Shown: positions 35,701 to 46,193 of the stretch, piece after piece
Layout of the letters: each line of letters opens with the position of its first letter
Numbering within the stretch: the stretch's first letter is position 1
Assembly: GCA_964035795.1 (NCBI GenBank)
Contig: OZ038322.1
Coordinates: 9,809,868 to 9,873,867, forward strand
Reading direction: 5' to 3'
Source: Pterobdella sp. o SKG-2022
Lineage: Eukaryota; Annelida; Clitellata; Hirudinida; Piscicolidae
DNA: 64,000 nt
Notes under the pieces: model-generated
The model's input: the letters and a program-made list of their open reading frames with translations, nothing else
Databases searched by the model: none
Told to the model about the DNA's origin: nothing
Position numbers and translations under genes: made by a program

Positions 35701-38700
35701 CACTCCAACCTTTTTCGAGTGAACCAGGAAGCTATCTCTCTTCTGGTAATGGTTCTCACGCAGACCCTCTAAACGCGTATCAATTTCTGTAACTAACCCC
35801 AAATCCCAGTCTTCTTTTATGCTCTTTTGACGACTCCCCGTCAGGTTGGCTCGTTGCACATTCCAAGTACCAGTTTTCAGCTCTTTGCCTTGCCACATCT
35901 TTATCTTGTCTATGTTTTCTCCTCTCTTCTCTTCACACGTCTCTCATATCTTTTCCTGCTTTTCCCTTGTTGAGGTCTTGGGTTCTTTTCGATATTGCGT
36001 AATCTCCATTCCACCCAGGTTTTTCGTGCCCTCGCCGATTTAAAAACTTTTAAGGTAGTGTCGTGGGGTGATGTGGTTTTGTTGTATAATGACGTAGTAT
36101 TGTAGTTTGGTGACATGGTAGTGTTATCAGATGATGATGCAGTGTTGTTACATGACTTTGTTGCGTTGATATGTGACGTGGAATGGTTGTCGTTATAGTT
36201 GATGAATCCTAGATTTCCTTGTGCACTATTCTTCGAGACAGGAAATGATTCGCGTCGTTGTAGATGTTGTTGTAGAGGTCGGTTGTTGAGATGTTGTCGT
36301 AGTGGGTGTAAATGACGATATATGAAATGCTGTTGTTGTAGTAGATGTCGCTTGTTAAGATGTTGTTGTCGACGGTTATTAAAGCGTTGCTTTCGTTGTT
36401 TTTGATTGTTTAGATGTTGATGTCGGTTAATAAAATTTTTTTGATGTTGTTTTTGGTTATTGAGACGTTGTTTCTGCAGTCGATTGATGAGATATTGTTG
36501 TTGGTTGTTGATATACTGCAGTTCATATTGTTTACATCTGTTTGAAACTCCTTAAGTCGGTTTCACCAAAATTTTAAGAAGATGGTTGGCTTATTCCATA
36601 CCCCTGATTTTATTGCATTGTTTTCCCGTTGTAGTTGCCAGGGTACCCAACGGTTCTCTCAGTACAGTTTTGGATTCTCTTTTGCCGAGAAAAACTTCCT
36701 TGTCCACTAGGCACCAGTCGTGAAGGTTGAATCCATTTGCCATGCATCATCATCAACATCATCATATGCTTTTTTCATCATGAAAATCTAGGTAAATAGG
36801 AGAATTATCGAAATATTGCCTTGAATCGATCGTTATTTATACAAAATTGTTAAATATGAGTTTTTGTCAGAATCATTATGTTCTGATGACCAAAAAAGAG
36901 CATTTTTTATGAAGATAATTACAACATAGCTTTGATTTAGTTTTTAATTGCAAACTATATCAAACCAATGGTCACCGTCAATAATTTATGAAGCATGCAT
37001 GGAAATAAAATTCTCTGCCAGTCTTCATGTTATCATTTATTTTGCAATCGGTGGATTATTTAAACGTATTTGAAAAAACTTAAAATGCTATTGTGAAAAA
37101 GAGAGCGATTTTTTAAGCATGAATAAATGGTATATACTTTTATAAATGTTTTCTATAATATTTTACACTATAAACGCAATTTTTTTATGAAGTATTTCAA
37201 TGATGTTTTCATCGAGTTATTCAAAAAATCGATAATCTGTAACTATTTTATTCCGGTTTTATGGTGAATTGGGAGCACAAAAAAAGTCTTTTTTTGCCGT
37301 GAAAGATCTCACAAAGTCTTCATAATAGAGACAATATCGTTGAGAATGTAAACTATTTTTAAACAGTTCTATCACAAATTAAGTGCTTTTCTCATAGAAA
37401 TAAATTAATTATCAAAGAAAAAACACGACATTTTTAAAGATCTGCAAAAAGCAGTACTGAGTTTTATTTCTTGAATGATCCCAGCCACATGGCATGTCAG
37501 CATGAACTCAAAGATGATGATCAACCAGGTATAGAGTGCCTCGAGTTTTTGTTCAAAGTTTTCTTTTCCTAGCTCTCCATTATGGAAATCTAGCCACCAA
37601 AACAGCAAAAAATGTCTGTGCCAAAGAATATTTCCAAAGTCTTTCATGTTGTTTGCAAAGAAACCAATTTAAAGATCGTTCAAATTGTTGAAAAATAGAA
37701 ATGAAAATAAGTGGACTGGTAAATAAGTGGAGTAAACACAAGAATTGAAAATTAATAAAACACCTCACTTCTTGTAGTTCAGTTGTCAATTCAGTTTTTT
37801 ATCGTTTTTTTGCAAGAGCTACGCAATGAATATTGAAATAGACAAAAACAAAAAACCTTTTGAAGACATCGTATGTGTCTGTTTCCAATACTTTTTCGTT
37901 TTTAAAAATCCGGAAATATTTTGCTTAATAGATTTGAGACATTAATCTTCTTACCTGTCTTTTTCCATTTTCAATTATATTTTTAGTTATATTTTTTGGT
38001 TTTACCGACCTTTGCCCTGTTTGTATATTCGTTTACTAACAAGTAAATTTCACAACTAATAATCTCTATTTTGTTAGATTTGAGACCTTGAGCTTCTTAA
38101 CTGTTCTTTTTCCATTAATTATTTTTTGCAGTTCTTACTTACCATTTCACCGACTTTTACTATGTTTGCACATTTGTTTTTTTCTAACTGAACTCAACAA
38201 TTCTTTGCATATAATTTTGAAGATTTAAATGAAAAATATTTAACATTTCAGCGAAAAGTATTTGCAAAAAAACTAAGTTACACTTTAGCTTAATTATTAT
38301 ACTCAAAGCTTTATATGGAAATCTCATATTTCAAAAATTACTAGTATACAAAATAAAAGAAAAAAAATACCAAATATTTAATATGGATGTAACCTGAATA
38401 TAGCGAGTGTGACAGTAATCCAAATTGAGACGGTGTGTGTCAAGACAAAAGAAACAACGAATATGCGTGTGAAGTGGGCGAAATAAAGATTATTTCTTTC
38501 AGGAGTTATTTCATCGCCGTAGAGAAGATGAAAACGAAAAATAAAACAGAAATAAAGCAACATCGTAAGACCATCAAACACAGCCAGAGCCGTGAGAAGA
38601 ACGTTGACTGGAGAGAACATGTTAGGCCGGGTGAGAACCACAAAGTTGACAACGTTTGTGAGGGTTCCAAACGAGCACACAACCAGACAAAGGTAACCGT

Positions 38701-38899
38701 GGATTTTTGAGTACTTGCTTTGAAACCAAGCCACATTTTCAGCTCCGTAGTATGTGTAGATTTTTTTGTTTGGGTTACTTTTCTGTGTTGTTTTTTGTGA
38801 GGTTGGCCGCGTTTGAGGCATTGTAGTTGAGCCAAATAGTGTTGTTTTGTGTGGTTTTATTCGAACTTCAGTTCTAAAAACTTCTCTTTTATTTTTCAT
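26752..38899 (-). CDS. Myosuppressin/DMSR-type neuropeptide GPCR (class A), two exons
   Basis: Exon 1 is 38394-38899 (ATG at 38899) and exon 2 is 26752-27523 (stop included). They join AG/A to give TLAIF-R-CISISYPQKR across the DRY region, total 425 codons, separated by a 10.9 kb intron. Exon 1 has a basic, Thr-rich N-terminus, TM1 (LCLVVCSFGTLTNVVNFVVL), TM2 and TM3 ending SIWITVTLAIFR. Exon 2 carries TM4, a long extracellular loop with several N-glycosylation sequons (NNAT, NHSS, NKS), TM5, a basic third loop, TM6 with the FALIEFPNGIINLLSGI signature and TM7 ending NSSINFVLYCAMSHQFRKTF. NSSINFVLY in place of NPxxY and the FP motif in TM6 are hallmarks of the FMRFamide-like/myosuppressin (DMSR) receptor group. 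The protein should act at the cell surface through G proteins; its peptide ligand cannot be read from sequence. Confidence 0.93.
27748..27905 (+). repeat. tRNA-derived SINE copy with complete 3' tail
   Basis: It has a shortened tRNA-like head, a box B-like GGGTTCTATCCCGCGTGGGC, then the body TTTGTAGCAAGCGATTTGA and the tail AAGCGCTTTATAAATACCGC ending in ATTAC. Same family as 47961-48132. It sits in the GPCR intron, antisense to that gene. Confidence 0.8.
27906..32165. other. GPCR intron; no further gene seen
   Basis: About 4 kb of A+T-rich intronic sequence without coding bias on either strand. Confidence 0.4.
32166..32560. other. Slightly G+C-richer patch with exon-like short ORFs, unrecognised
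   Basis: On the + strand a frame from 32351 reads through NIKCGLMKELHSCDVGCNET. On the - strand one from 32360 reads CGKCSLQHSRLLSDFKSNHP. Base composition is less A+T-rich than the flanks. I cannot match either frame to a family or connect it by phase to the GPCR exons. It could be an old coding or repeat fragment. Confidence 0.2.
34312..34990 (+). mobile_element. Non-LTR retrotransposon ORF1 fragment: degenerate 2A-like motif plus zinc fingers
   Basis: The frame from 34312 reads to a stop near 34641. It contains IRAGDIELNPSPK (34411-34440), a 2A-like ribosome-skipping motif of the D-x-E-x-N-P-G-P type with Ser replacing the critical Gly. Next come PHD-like cysteine/histidine fingers (CRECWKTCTAKKLRCTMCEL then YYHHKC). 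In shifted frames the homology continues (CNLPTHLRCTRLTRNERERA, then CAKCKHLIRQKAPKAICNDC and HLVCTGLPRAQRE), so it is broken by frameshifts and stops. 2A followed by PHD-type fingers is known in ORF1 of some CR1-like LINEs. The fragment ends abruptly where an oppositely oriented LINE begins. It lies in the GPCR intron. Confidence 0.72.
35000..36770 (-). mobile_element. Non-LTR retrotransposon fragment with APE endonuclease domain
   Basis: Reading right to left: a segment near 36745-36610 (FNLHDWCLVDKEVFLGKRE), a Gln/Asn/Arg-rich stretch from CAA-type repeats (about 36540-36200), a basic segment with a 2A-like NIEKNPRP (35996-35973), then an apurinic-like endonuclease domain. The endonuclease begins TGTWNVQRANLTG (frame from 35898), continues with LVTEIDTRLEG and, in another frame, has VFIIGRDFNAQIGTGNEKNG, the GDFNA-type catalytic motif with an extra Arg. 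A further frame at 35341-35021 continues the domain's end. At least two frameshifts separate the pieces, and no reverse transcriptase follows. It is a dead, 3'-truncated LINE copy. Confidence 0.8.
36771..37404. other. GPCR intron; nothing recognised
   Basis: A+T-rich intronic DNA between the LINE fragment and the exon-like ORF; no supportable feature. Confidence 0.35.
37405..37647 (-). other. Exon-like ORF with one membrane segment, unplaced
   Basis: The minus-strand frame includes a charged stretch (GELGKENFEQKLEALYTW) followed by a hydrophobic segment and GIIQEIKLS. A plausible donor is at the TCA/GTACTG step. Its base composition is clearly less A+T-rich than its surroundings, as real exons here are. 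The pattern of hydrophobic helix then an E-I-K motif is loosely like S2 of TRP channels, but this is weak. It lies in the GPCR intron on the same strand. The two GPCR exons already join perfectly without it, so it may be an alternative exon, a relic, or part of another gene. Confidence 0.3.
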
Positions 38900-39526
38900 A
38901 TAAAAATTTCTTTCATTTTCAATAACTTGTTTTATTTCAGAAATACCAAAAAACTGAGTTTTTCTTTTTTGAGAGTGTTTTCTGAAAGCATTTCTTGTGG
39001 AAAATAAACCTGGTTATTTAGAATACCATTTTTGAATGTATTTGTTTTTGGAATTTCCAATAACCGAAATGATGTTTATTTATTAAATCTTTTGGGATAA
39101 CTGATAAAACAAAAGAGGAAAATCAAAATTCTTTACAAATGAGATGTATTTATTATAAAAATATCGAAGCTTTGTTCAAAAAAATCTCATCACAAAGCAC
39201 TAATTTTGTTGGCGAAATAAAGGTACAATAACGCCAATGATGAAATGCCAATTTTCATGGGATTGAATGATTTATATTCTAAATAAAACAAAAAGATTGT
39301 TTTTTTTCTGTTAAAAATTAAGTAAATTTATTCATGGATTTTTATGAAAAATTCAAAACCAGAAATATAATTTTGAATTGATTTCCATAATACAAAAAGC
39401 ATAGAGTTTTTTAAAATGTTAGTTTACAACTGCATTATGAGTTTTGAAAACTCGCGAAAATAATTTATTTTCTTAAATTTTAAAATTTTTTAAGCCTTTA
39501 AACATGAAATACAACATAATAAAAAG

Positions 39527-39865
39527 CTAACTTTTTGTAGGCCATTGAAACTTCTGGTTGTGTCTAGAGTGGTTTCTGTTGCGGTTTTTGTTCGTGGTCG
39601 AAGAAAAATCAGAATGTTGAGATGAATGCTCATAAGACTTTAAGTTATTTTCTTCTGTTTCTAATCTTTTGAATAAATAGTTCAATTGAGAGCTAAAAAA
39701 AGAATTCAATTTTAAAGAGCTAATTGAAAAAGGTTGTTCTTTAGCATGAGGAGGAAGATGGAATGAAGGTTCAGTGGAGATCTTAAGTGGCATTGAAACC
39801 ATATTGAACAGAAGCACTAGTAGAACTAGACCCACCATGATGCCGATCTGAGTGAATTTTCCCAA
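39527..39865 (-). CDS. Possible small secreted or type II membrane protein, 112 aa
   Basis: A single open frame starts with ATG at 39865 and ends with TAG. The first 25 residues (MGKFTQIGIMVGLVLLVLLF onward) form a good signal peptide or signal anchor. The rest is hydrophilic: a Ser/Leu-rich middle (SSLKLNSFFSSQLNYLFKRL), then Glu, Ser/His and Asn/Arg-rich segments (NKNRNRNHSRHNQKFQW). There are no cysteines outside the leader and no clear dibasic amidation sites, so a classic neuropeptide precursor is not supported. It could equally be the first exon of a Golgi-type membrane protein, because a GT follows within the last codons. Composition is more coding-like than the flanks. It lies about 630 bp upstream of GPCR exon 1, same strand. 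Confidence 0.4.
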   Translation of the reverse strand: MGKFTQIGIMVGLVLLVLLFNMVSMPLKISTEPSFHLPPHAKEQPFSISSLKLNSFFSSQLNYLFKRLETEENNLKSYEHSSQHSDFSSTTNKNRNRNHSRHNQKFQWPTKS

Positions 39866-41275
39866 ATTTCTTTCATTAGTTTGATTTACACGCGCTTATA
39901 TGTGGGTTGTATTCTGTAACTATTTTAAGTCTTATTTATTTTATGTTAATATATGTTTAGTGAGCGCTGTTTTGCGTGAAAGAAAAAGACAGGTTGAAAT
40001 ATTTATTTATATATCAAGTATTTTAATTTGATAAATGGTTTTGGAGATATGGAATGAGTTAAATTTATTTGAGATTTTACAATTAATCATCATACGTGTG
40101 TTCCACATTCTGAGAATTTTTTAAAATCTCGAATTTTTTTGGCCGTATTCTCAAATTAATAGCTCATTATCGTTTTCTAAAGGTATTATCAATTTCAATC
40201 AACTTTCTTTTTATACAAATTTTTTCCACTTTGAAACTCTTATTTTGTGTATTTTATTTGAAAAATTAGATCATTAAAAGGTAAGATTGAAGACATTGGT
40301 TTGCCAGTTTATTGATGCACGAAGCTTTTCCATTAACTGTGTAAAAATTATTAATGGCGAAGATTCACAGTAAATTGAAAAGCCTTTGAATTAATAGACT
40401 TTAAAAAATTTTGTTTAATTCATAATATTGTTTCAATAGGTTCATAAATTTAACTTATTCAAAAAAAAATTCATTTTAATTAAATTTGCTTTTTATACTT
40501 TATGTATCATGTTTTACAAATCTAAATAGCAAACAAGAACAAATGTAGAACAAACGTTGGGTTAGAGCGTAAAATGTTCAACTAGAGAAATGATCAAAAC
40601 AGTTTCTTTACAAGCCAAACCAGCAACAAATAATATCAAAATGCCAAAAATCATTTAACCACTTTATCTATTCCTTAAGAAACGCATCTCGACGCATCTC
40701 TCAACTAGCGACAGATGAGAGAAATGGAGAGGTATTTTAACTTCGGATTCGCATGACATAATAGCATATAGTTCTTCTCTTGCACTAATGCTCGTGTGTG
40801 CATATTTTTTCTAACGTTTGATTCAATATAAAGCTTTCTGAATAATTCTTGTTGTTATGAAGTTGGCTGAGTTTCAGAAATTTTGCAAAATTTATACAAG
40901 GATATTGTTTAATGAATTTTATAATATGCAAAATAGAACTTTGATTAAAAAAATTTAAATTTAAAAATCTGGGCAAGCAGTTGTTTTCAAGCATTAAAAA
41001 TATTTTAAACTCTTATTATTTTACTTGGTTCAAATTAAAGAATTTTTTGTTCTCCAGTGTTTGCAATGTACATATTCATTTCATTTTTTGATTTAAAACA
41101 AATTCTAATATTTATGTAGTTTGTATATTGTTTTAAAGTAATTGGACTTGCAACCCGCACTATTATTCGAGAGAAAATAATGTTTAATGAATTGTTTTCC
41201 TATAAAACGTCAAATATCAAAAAATTTCTATTACATTTTTTAAAATAAAAGCTAAAATTTCCGAAAAGTATAGAC

Positions 41276-41412
41276 TTACCATGAAACATTATTCAATAAA
41301 TTAAAAATGCAATTAATTTTCCAAATCAAAGTAAATGCAAATGACAGATAGTCAGTTCGAATCGTTAATAAGATCGAATAAGACATGACATCCAACAGAG
41401 AGTAAAAGTTGA
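41276..41412 (-). other. Exon-like ORF with hydrophobic helices, unplaced
   Basis: Between an acceptor-like CTTCCAG (near 41414) and a perfect donor GTAAGT (41278-41273) the minus strand reads FNFYSLLDVMSYSILLTIRT and continues hydrophobic. The pattern (aromatic-x-x-L-D-V then a helix) is loosely like S3 of TRP-type channels. No partner exon could be joined. It is upstream of the GPCR and on the same strand. Confidence 0.3.
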
Positions 41413-41469
41413 AGCTGGAAGACGTTAAGTAGGATTTTGAGAAGGCGAAAATGATAATGTATTTCACAA

Positions 41470-43876
41470 AAGCTCATATTTAAAATTTGCAAAAGATGGT
41501 CAAAATTATGATTTGACAGTTTTCAACTTAGGTATCAGAGAATCAGATGAACTCAAAAATGATATAGAAACCGAAAATAAAGCCAAAGAAACAAAAAATC
41601 TTTTTGACAAAACCTTAAAAAATTATAAATGATGCTATTCCTAAAATACCAAACGCATTTGAATCTATGATAACTTAGAAAATTATTCTTAGTGAAATAG
41701 ATTGGGACAAATCTGTACAAAAATCGCTACTCTTGAAACATAAAAGAGGTAACTAGAGCACAGGGAGATTGGGGTTCAGAAGTAGATAAAGAAGGGCCCC
41801 ATGATAATATGTAGGATTGTATGCTTGAGTTAAGATGGAGGTTACGACACGACTACAGAAATTAAAAACACAAAGCTTTCTACAAAAAAATCCCAGAGAA
41901 CTTTATCAAGCTGTCAAATAAAATGTTTTTGATTATTTTGCCAAGAAAAAATTTTTTAAAATCTTTTTGGTGACGGGTCTCCCAACCAAGTTCAGAGCCT
42001 TCATCGTTTTTTGCTACTTTGGCACCCTATATAATCATTAAAGGAGATTATCAATAGAAACCTCAAAAAAATTGATGATGTGAACGGCTAAGCTGAACGA
42101 CTTTAAGGACAAAATAAAAATGAGGTGCTTTTCAAAAAAGTGATTTTTGTTATTCATGAATCAAATAATGACTCTACACTTAGAGATTTTTTTAATGAAT
42201 AAATATACATAAATAAAAAAAACTAGTTTTATTAACAATTCTCAAAAATTATGTTGAAGCGAAGTAAACTAAAACGAAATTACTATGGAACAAACATTTA
42301 CAAAAGTATAAAACTTTTCATGAATCAATAACTATCAAAAACACAAAAAAAATAGATTCATTGAAAGAATCGTCTTGCTGTTTGTCAACATTTCCAACCA
42401 TGGGCTGAGACTAAACTACATGCCCTTTGTTTCACTTAAATTTACGACCTGATGAGAAGTGACTTAAAAAAGGGGTAATTTTTTGACGGTGTATGGTCAT
42501 TATATTTGGTTCACCGTTGAAGATGAAACCAAAACTATGAGAAAACCCATTTAATTTTATAATTGAAGTTTTCAAAATGTGTTTTCAAGGATGACTAGTT
42601 ATGCCGCTGCAAAAACAATTTTGAGTATCTCATATTTGAAAAAAAAACGAGAAAATATGTGTAGAGAACTAAAGTGGGATCATTAAATCATTAAACAGTT
42701 ACTAAACAAATTTTTTTTTCAAAAAAAAAGAAAATATTTTTTGTTGTATAGAAGCTGAGAGATAAAACATACAAGTGGGATGATCTAAAAAAATAAAAAC
42801 TGCCGATGATTTAATCGGGTTTAAATTCATCAAGATAGATAGCAGTGTATTGAAGTGATGGAGATTTAATTTCTCAACTATCGACAAAATAACGTTTTGA
42901 ACAAGATTAACTTTTTTATAATAAGCACCAACAAATGTTGGTGAGATAGGAAAAAAAGTTTTATATAAAATACTAACTTGTGTGAAAAAATTCAGCATTA
43001 TGTTATGAAAATTTAAATGCTGAATTGAGAGAAAATACGAGATTCAAAGGATAATAACAACCAGTAATAATTATAAATGACTTTTTTTCATCTATCTACG
43101 ATTGAAAAATATTGAACTTGAATGAAATTTTTCAAACGAGAGCAGAGTGAATTTATATAAATTTAACAAACCTCATTGAGCTACAAAAGAAAGTAGCTAC
43201 AAATTAGAATGTTTCCCATAAATGCTTAGTCCGATATTTAATCGAAAAACCAATTAAATTCATGAAACATCTACTAACACAACTATCAATAGATTTTCTG
43301 CAAATAACTCTAAATGAAGAATGATTAGCAATAAACTAGTGAATTTTTTGGGGAATCTAATTTTGATGCAAATGAGTATACAAAATGTTTCAAAGTCTGT
43401 TGACAATTTACACCAGGAAGTCAAAACAAGACATTTGCAACATTGAGTTCAAATATTGCAAAACTAAGCAAAAGTAATGACCCAAAAATTGCGAAAAAAA
43501 TTTGAAAATTATAAATAACCAAAAAAAACAAATCTTCTATTTCAAAACTCCAAAAACAAAAATGGTAAAAACATGAGATTAATAGCTTTTTTAATGCAAG
43601 AAATGAATTATTTTTTATCATAAATTTAAAAGTTGATCAGCTTATGCTGCAAATAAAGAAGTTCCAAGCGGCAAAAGCATTTGTGTCTCTGTTTTAAGTT
43701 GGACCAATCATAGGCTTTGTTAGTTGAAAAATGTTAGTTTTTTTTCATAAAACTTCTTTAATGTATCAGAAGGTTCTTAAAATGTTCTTAAATATAGTGT
43801 TCTTTAATGTGAAATGAATATTTTTTTTTCAAATAACAAAAAAATAGTTTTATTTAGATACGAATATAAAAAAATG
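41470..43876. other. No gene seen
   Basis: A+T-rich DNA without coding bias. Minus-strand frames such as 42998-42702 are Lys/Phe/Leu-rich chance frames. Confidence 0.35.
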
Positions 43877-43985
43877 ACTATTTCAGTACTTTCACAATTT
43901 TTTTGAAGTCCTATGATTGGTTCATCAACTATAGGCTCGCGTCTAAAGCTAATCGATGTTTTTAATGTGAGCGCGAAGTGCCTGT
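43877..43985 (-). repeat. SINE 3' body, inverted and 5'-truncated
   Basis: The reverse complement matches the 3' half of the SINE at 2871-3070. Shared strings include CACTTCGCG, GCGAGCCTATAG, ATGAACCAATCATAG, CTTCAAAA and TGTGAAAGTACTGAAAT. The tRNA-like head is absent. Confidence 0.75.
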
Positions 43986-46143
43986 TGCTGCAAACGACTT
44001 ATACATACCAAAAGCTTTAGAAAGGCAGTTGAGTCGCAGTTGATGGGAAGAACCTAAGAAAGTATTTCAAAAAATCCTTTCACGATAGAGATATGCATTA
44101 AAACAACTCCGAGGTGAGAGTTGCCTTCGAAAAAGTTTAGTGAGATTCAATGAGGTAAAGAAAAAATCGAAAAAGAAATTAAAAAAAAAACAAGTTTTAG
44201 TGATAAAAGCAAAAAAATGATTTTCAAACCATCAAAGAGCTTTTGGAATTTCAAAATTATTGCATATTATTTTAAATGGAAATATCTTTTGGACAGTGTT
44301 TTGTCATAACAACAATATAGTTCAGATGTTATTCTAAAATAAGTTTTTTCAATTATTTTTCCAATTATCTCTTTCTAGAAGTTGAAATTTTATTTTCGAT
44401 TTGTGAAGCACTTTGTTGAGAGGATAGTTATCATGAAAAGTGAATGTGAGAATTATGAACACAATATTTCAAATTTTTTTTCAAAAAAGCTTTCAAAAAA
44501 ATTTTTTAGCTAGAATGTAAATAAAGTTTTAAAATATAAGCTTTTTAAAGTTTTTTATAAAAATTAAATTCGCAAATAAGATTTTGGAACTTTTTTTAAA
44601 ATTAATGGATAATAAAGCCATCAGGTTTATTATATAAGAAATTTATCAATATTTAACTTTAAAAAGCATTAAAAAATTGTTTTTTTATACAAAAAACTTC
44701 AAATTCAAAAAATTTCGAAATTATAAGTTAAGAATAAATAAAAAAAAAAATTTTTATAAAAATCGTTTTTAATCATATTTCCAGGTTTCGATTGCCTTTT
44801 TTATGAGAAATACTAATTTCAAGGCAATAACTTAAAAGCATAAAACGTTGAAAATTTACACTGAAGTTCAATTTAATACTATCAAAAACACTAAAAGATT
44901 TTTCATCAATTTGTTTTTCAAAAAAACATTCTTTAAACTCAACAGAAAATAACTCAACAAAAAAACTGTATTTGTACAGATGGACAAAATTGTGAAAGAG
45001 AAATAACAAACGACAGAAAAATACTCGAAGAATATTAAATTAAGAGCCAACCCCATCATTTTGTTTGGCTTCCATTATAGGTTATCAACCAATGTTCTTT
45101 TAACGAAATATTTTCGATTTCAAAGCATCGTCACATGTTTTTGCATAGGAATGTCGTAGGTGTCTTCAAACGTACTTTAAGTATTTGAGCAAGTTACAGG
45201 AAGATAAATGCTTTGTATAAGAATTATTTTAAAAATTTAAAATTGTATAAAACTTTTTTTTGAAATTTTGAAAAGTATATTTTTAATGAAATGCATAAGG
45301 TTAAACTGCCACATTTGAAGAGACTATGTCGTTTGACTGCATATAATGTTGGCTCTGTGGCACCTTGTTACACCATCTTTCAAAACAACTTATTAAATAA
45401 TACTAGTAATCCTGTACACACTATTGTATCACTTAACTCAGTAAGTTTCAAGATCACTAAGCATCTCCGATTATAATATATACAAACAAACACCCGTTTG
45501 TCTAAGCCTTTTCAAACGCTACCACCATGTGTTAGCGCCCTCAGACAGGTTGTGCAGAAATTTAAGCTCAACAGCAAATCTTCAATTCTCAATGCCGCTT
45601 AACTTTGAAAAGTTTCATAAAAAACTTTGAAATATTAAAGCTTCATGGAATAAAACACACAGAGTGGATAAAATACATTGTGAGTTCGATGGCTATTAAT
45701 AAAAGTTTATAATTTTTTCAATAAAATTTTTTTCTCATTAAGAATACATTATAAATGAGATTAACTCGTAATGGTGAATAGTCGTATGTAATTGTAATTT
45801 CATGATTATTGCACTGACCATAACTTTTCAAACGATTTCAAAAACTTCATAACTAGTTTCTAAGATTTGATGTCAACAAACTTTTTTTAATTTATCAAAA
45901 ACGTTCTTTTGATTTTCACTATAGCATCAGTTTTGTGTGATTATGAGCTACAAGGTAATTTTTATCTATATTTATTCATCCAACCAAAGTATTTTGGTCT
46001 ATTATTGATGATTATTCTTTAGTTTTGACACCATTCATTTCATTTTCATGTATCTTGACTTTTTCACAATATCTGCCTCTTTCACGGTAATAGTGTTTTT
46101 GAGGTAAACAAACAAAGTATTTATGTATTTAAATCACGGAGCT
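43986..46143. other. No gene seen
   Basis: A+T-rich sequence. A plus-strand frame at 45291-45476 has mildly better composition but no recognisable product or splice partner. Confidence 0.35.
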
Positions 46144-46193
46144 AAGTCTAACTTACATTATCAAGTGATCATTTAATAATGTAAGTTAGACTT
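46144..46193. repeat. Perfect 18-bp inverted repeat with 14-nt loop
   Basis: Arm AAGTCTAACTTACATTAT (46144-46161) pairs perfectly with 46176-46193. The loop is 14 nt. It is not flanked by coding sequence. It may be a small foldback element or a chance hairpin. Confidence 0.85.

Noticed and set aside
40612..40654. Minus-strand signal-peptide-like exon (MIFGILILFVAGLAC then GTAAAG)
   Set aside because: Attractive leader and donor, but no downstream exon could be joined in phase.
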